From Methylovirgula sp. (GTDB taxonomy: Bacteria; Pseudomonadota; Alphaproteobacteria; Rhizobiales; Beijerinckiaceae), in the NCBI GenBank assembly GCA_025356505.1, contig JANXSV010000078.1:1-8018 (forward strand): DNA of 8,018 nt, written 5' to 3'. This document shows, piece by piece, positions 6,795-8,018 of this stretch. The notes under the pieces were generated by a model. That model worked only from the letters and a program-made list of their open reading frames with translations, was not told the origin of the DNA and ran no database searches. How positions within the stretch are numbered: the stretch's first letter is position 1; each line of letters opens with the position of its first letter. The translations under genes and the position numbers were made by a program.

Positions 6795-6801
6795 AAGGAG
6801 G
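6795..6801 (+). promoter_or_regulatory. strong Shine-Dalgarno for the second SDR
   Basis: AAGGAGG lies 5 bases before ATG 6807 and immediately after the stop of the preceding gene. It is the strongest ribosome site in the operon and contrasts with the coupled, site-poor start of the first SDR, suggesting the second enzyme is made independently and well. Confidence 0.75.
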
Positions 6802-6806
6802 ACTTC

Positions 6807-7580
6807 ATGTATCTGAAAAAGTTCAATTTAAAGGGCCGAAATGCTGTGGTCACCGGTGGCGGGCGCGCAATCGGACTTGCCTGTGTCGAGGCACTTTCAG
6901 AAGCCGGAGCGCATGTCATCATTGCGGATATGGACATGAAAATTGCCGCTGAGGGGCAGGCCGAAATGCGCGCAAAGGGGTATAACCCTGAGATCGTCCA
7001 AATGGATGTCACCAACACCGCTCAAGTGAACGCCGTGGCGGATGAATTGAACAAGCGTCTCGGCTTTGTGGACATTCTCGTCAACAATGCCGGCATTGCC
7101 CGCAGCATGACCCCTGCGGAAGTTACGCCTGACGAGCATTGGCTCAATGTTCTCGACGTCAACCTTAACGGCACATTTTGGTGCTGCCGCGCATTTGGCA
7201 ATCACATGCTGACGGCTAAAAAAGGCTCTATTGTAAATATGGGTTCGATGTCCGGGTTCATCGTCAACAAGCCGCAAGAGCAGAGTTTTTACAATGCCTC
7301 CAAGGCGGGAGTGCATCATCTTACAAAGTCGCTCGCAGCAGAGTGGGGCGCGAGGAATGTGCGCGTGAACGCAGTTGCGCCAACTTACATCAACACGCCG
7401 CTCAACGCCTTTGTGAAGTCTGACAAGGAAATGTACAAGGCCTGGCTCGACGGCACACCTATGGGTCGGCTTGGTGAATCGGATGAGATCGCCGCTGCGG
7501 TTTTGTTTCTGGCTTCAGACGCCGCGAGCTTGATGACCGGCGCGGTCATGGTGGTCGACGGCGGTTACACCTGCTGGTGA
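6807..7580 (+). CDS. second polyol-type short-chain dehydrogenase (GatDH/DthD-like)
   Basis: This 257-residue classical SDR is related to galactitol, D-threitol and pentitol dehydrogenases rather than to SmoS. The cofactor motif is TGGGRAIG (16-23); the third glycine of the usual TGxxxGxG is alanine (A21) here. D41 suggests NAD preference. NNAG is at 93-96, and the catalytic set is N119, S149, Y162 (YNASK) and K166. The segments FWCCRAFGNHML, NMGSMSGFIVNKPQ and the end VVDGGYTCW resemble the galactitol/threitol dehydrogenase branch. A strong ribosome site (6795-6801) sits 5 bases upstream, and an intrinsic terminator follows about 29 bases after the stop, making this the last gene of the transport operon. 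It could oxidise a second polyol, a stereoisomer, or reduce or oxidise a ketose made by the first enzyme. The substrate cannot be assigned from sequence. Confidence 0.87.
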   Translation: MYLKKFNLKGRNAVVTGGGRAIGLACVEALSEAGAHVIIADMDMKIAAEGQAEMRAKGYNPEIVQMDVTNTAQVNAVADELNKRLGFVDILVNNAGIARSMTPAEVTPDEHWLNVLDVNLNGTFWCCRAFGNHMLTAKKGSIVNMGSMSGFIVNKPQEQSFYNASKAGVHHLTKSLAAEWGARNVRVNAVAPTYINTPLNAFVKSDKEMYKAWLDGTPMGRLGESDEIAAAVLFLASDAASLMTGAVMVVDGGYTCW

Positions 7581-7608
7581 TGCGCCACTGGTTTCCCGGC
7601 AAAAAACT

Positions 7609-7637
7609 TGGCACGAACTCCGGTTTGTGCCATTTTT
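7609..7637 (+). terminator. intrinsic terminator ending the transport/dehydrogenase operon
   Basis: TGGCACGAAC (7609-7618) pairs with GTTTGTGCCA (7623-7632) over 10 bp with one G-T pair and a TCCG tetraloop, followed by TTTTT (7633-7637). An A-run (7601-7606) precedes it, so it may work in both directions. It separates the kinase from the operon, implying at least partly independent kinase expression. Confidence 0.85.
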
Positions 7638-7761
7638 ATTTGCAGAGTTTTAGGCGACGTCTCAATCTCAGCCCAGAGCGTCGGCAGTCGGCAGTTTAGC
7701 GTCGAATTAAGGGTGCTTTCACGACGCAAAGCCTCTACCTCTAAGAGCGCCTACGCCAAGT

Positions 7762-7782
7762 CGCTTTTCGAATTGAAAAACG
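7762..7782. promoter_or_regulatory. imperfect palindrome upstream of the kinase, possible operator
   Basis: CG-C-TTTTC (7762-7769) mirrors GAAAA-A-CG (7775-7782) around GAATT, with 16 of 20 flanking positions symmetric. It lies 43-63 bases before the kinase start, in the only space where a kinase promoter could sit (the 244-base gap 7581-7824). No clear -35/-10 pair is visible. The gap also contains a tandem GTCGGCA repeat (7680-7693). Confidence 0.3.
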
Positions 7783-7824
7783 TCGGATTTTGATTTTGTC
7801 CCGAATTCATCCAAAGGTGCGACA

Positions 7825-8018
7825 ATGGTTAATGAAGCATATATCGGGATTGATGTCGGGACGGGAAGTGCTCGTGCAGGCGTTTTTGATAGAAGCGGCC
7901 ACTTGTTGGGGGCTGCCAAACAGTCTTTCCAGATGTGGCGTGAGGCTGGACATATCGTTGAGCAGAGCTCGGCAGAGATATGGGCAGCGGTTTGCACGTC
8001 TGTGCGCGGCGCAGTGCG
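7825..8018 (+). CDS. FGGY-family carbohydrate kinase, N-terminal fragment (window edge)
   Basis: Only the first 64 residues are in the window; the gene continues past position 8018. The start ATG has AAAGG (7813-7817) about 7 bases upstream. The N-terminus carries the FGGY phosphate-binding element IGIDVGTGSARAGVFD (7-22), in which D10 and the GTGSAR turn bind ATP, followed by EQSSAEIWAAVCTSVRGAV. The GTGSARAGVFD form and the EQSS-IW block resemble the pentulose-kinase subgroup that includes D-ribulokinases more than classic xylulokinases or glycerol kinases. It would phosphorylate a ketose produced by the upstream dehydrogenases, committing it to the pentose phosphate or a related pathway. 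It is co-oriented with the operon but separated by an intrinsic terminator. Subfamily assignment is tentative because most of the protein is not visible. Confidence 0.8.
   Translation, partial: MVNEAYIGIDVGTGSARAGVFDRSGHLLGAAKQSFQMWREAGHIVEQSSAEIWAAVCTSVRGAV

Noticed and set aside
7608..7793. 61-codon plus-strand frame between the second SDR and the kinase
   Set aside because: It starts inside the terminator hairpin, lacks a ribosome site and shows no recognisable features.

Overview
The window reads as accessory carbon-catabolism DNA from an alphaproteobacterium, most likely a member of the Hyphomicrobiales (Brucella/Ochrobactrum/Rhizobium-type). I base this on the gene order, the close resemblance of the products to the sorbitol/polyol (smo) locus described in Rhodobacter and rhizobia, the moderate GC content, and an initiator-tRNA-like remnant of alphaproteobacterial type. 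The species cannot be fixed from the sequence alone.

Layout: (1) Positions 28-139 hold a scrambled initiator tRNA-Met(CAT) look-alike, followed by a good intrinsic terminator (171-194). (2) Positions 195-679 are about 485 bases with no convincing gene but several small dyad-symmetric motifs. (3) A SorC/DeoR-type sugar-responsive regulator lies at 680-1633. (4) A 180-base control region (1634-1813) has a TTGACA box and a strong inverted repeat lying over the presumed -10. (5) A polyol-type ABC importer follows: periplasmic binding protein (1814-3118), a 190-base gap with two stable hairpins, permease 1 (3309-4184), permease 2 (4187-5017) and MalK-like ATPase (5029-6030). (6) Two short-chain dehydrogenases come next: a SmoS-type sorbitol/galactitol-type enzyme (6027-6794, overlapping the ATPase stop) and a second polyol-type SDR (6807-7580). 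(7) After an intrinsic terminator (7609-7637) and a short spacer with a palindrome, an FGGY carbohydrate kinase begins (7825) and runs off the window.

How the parts likely work together (inference from families and order): the binding protein captures a sugar alcohol in the periplasm, the two permeases and the ATPase import it, and the SDRs oxidise it with NAD to a ketose. The FGGY kinase, whose N-terminus resembles the D-ribulokinase-like pentulose kinase group, may phosphorylate the ketose. The SorC-type regulator would sense a phosphorylated intermediate and act on the 1740-1793 region. The kinase type hints at a pentitol or an unusual hexitol as an additional substrate, but the true substrate is not readable from sequence.

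I see no CRISPR array, insertion sequence, integrase, toxin-antitoxin or defence genes. The importer and dehydrogenases are a recognisable known system. The least ordinary items are the rearranged tRNA-fMet-like element with an embedded perfect palindrome, the operator-like sites, and the pairing of two different SDRs with a pentulose-type kinase.
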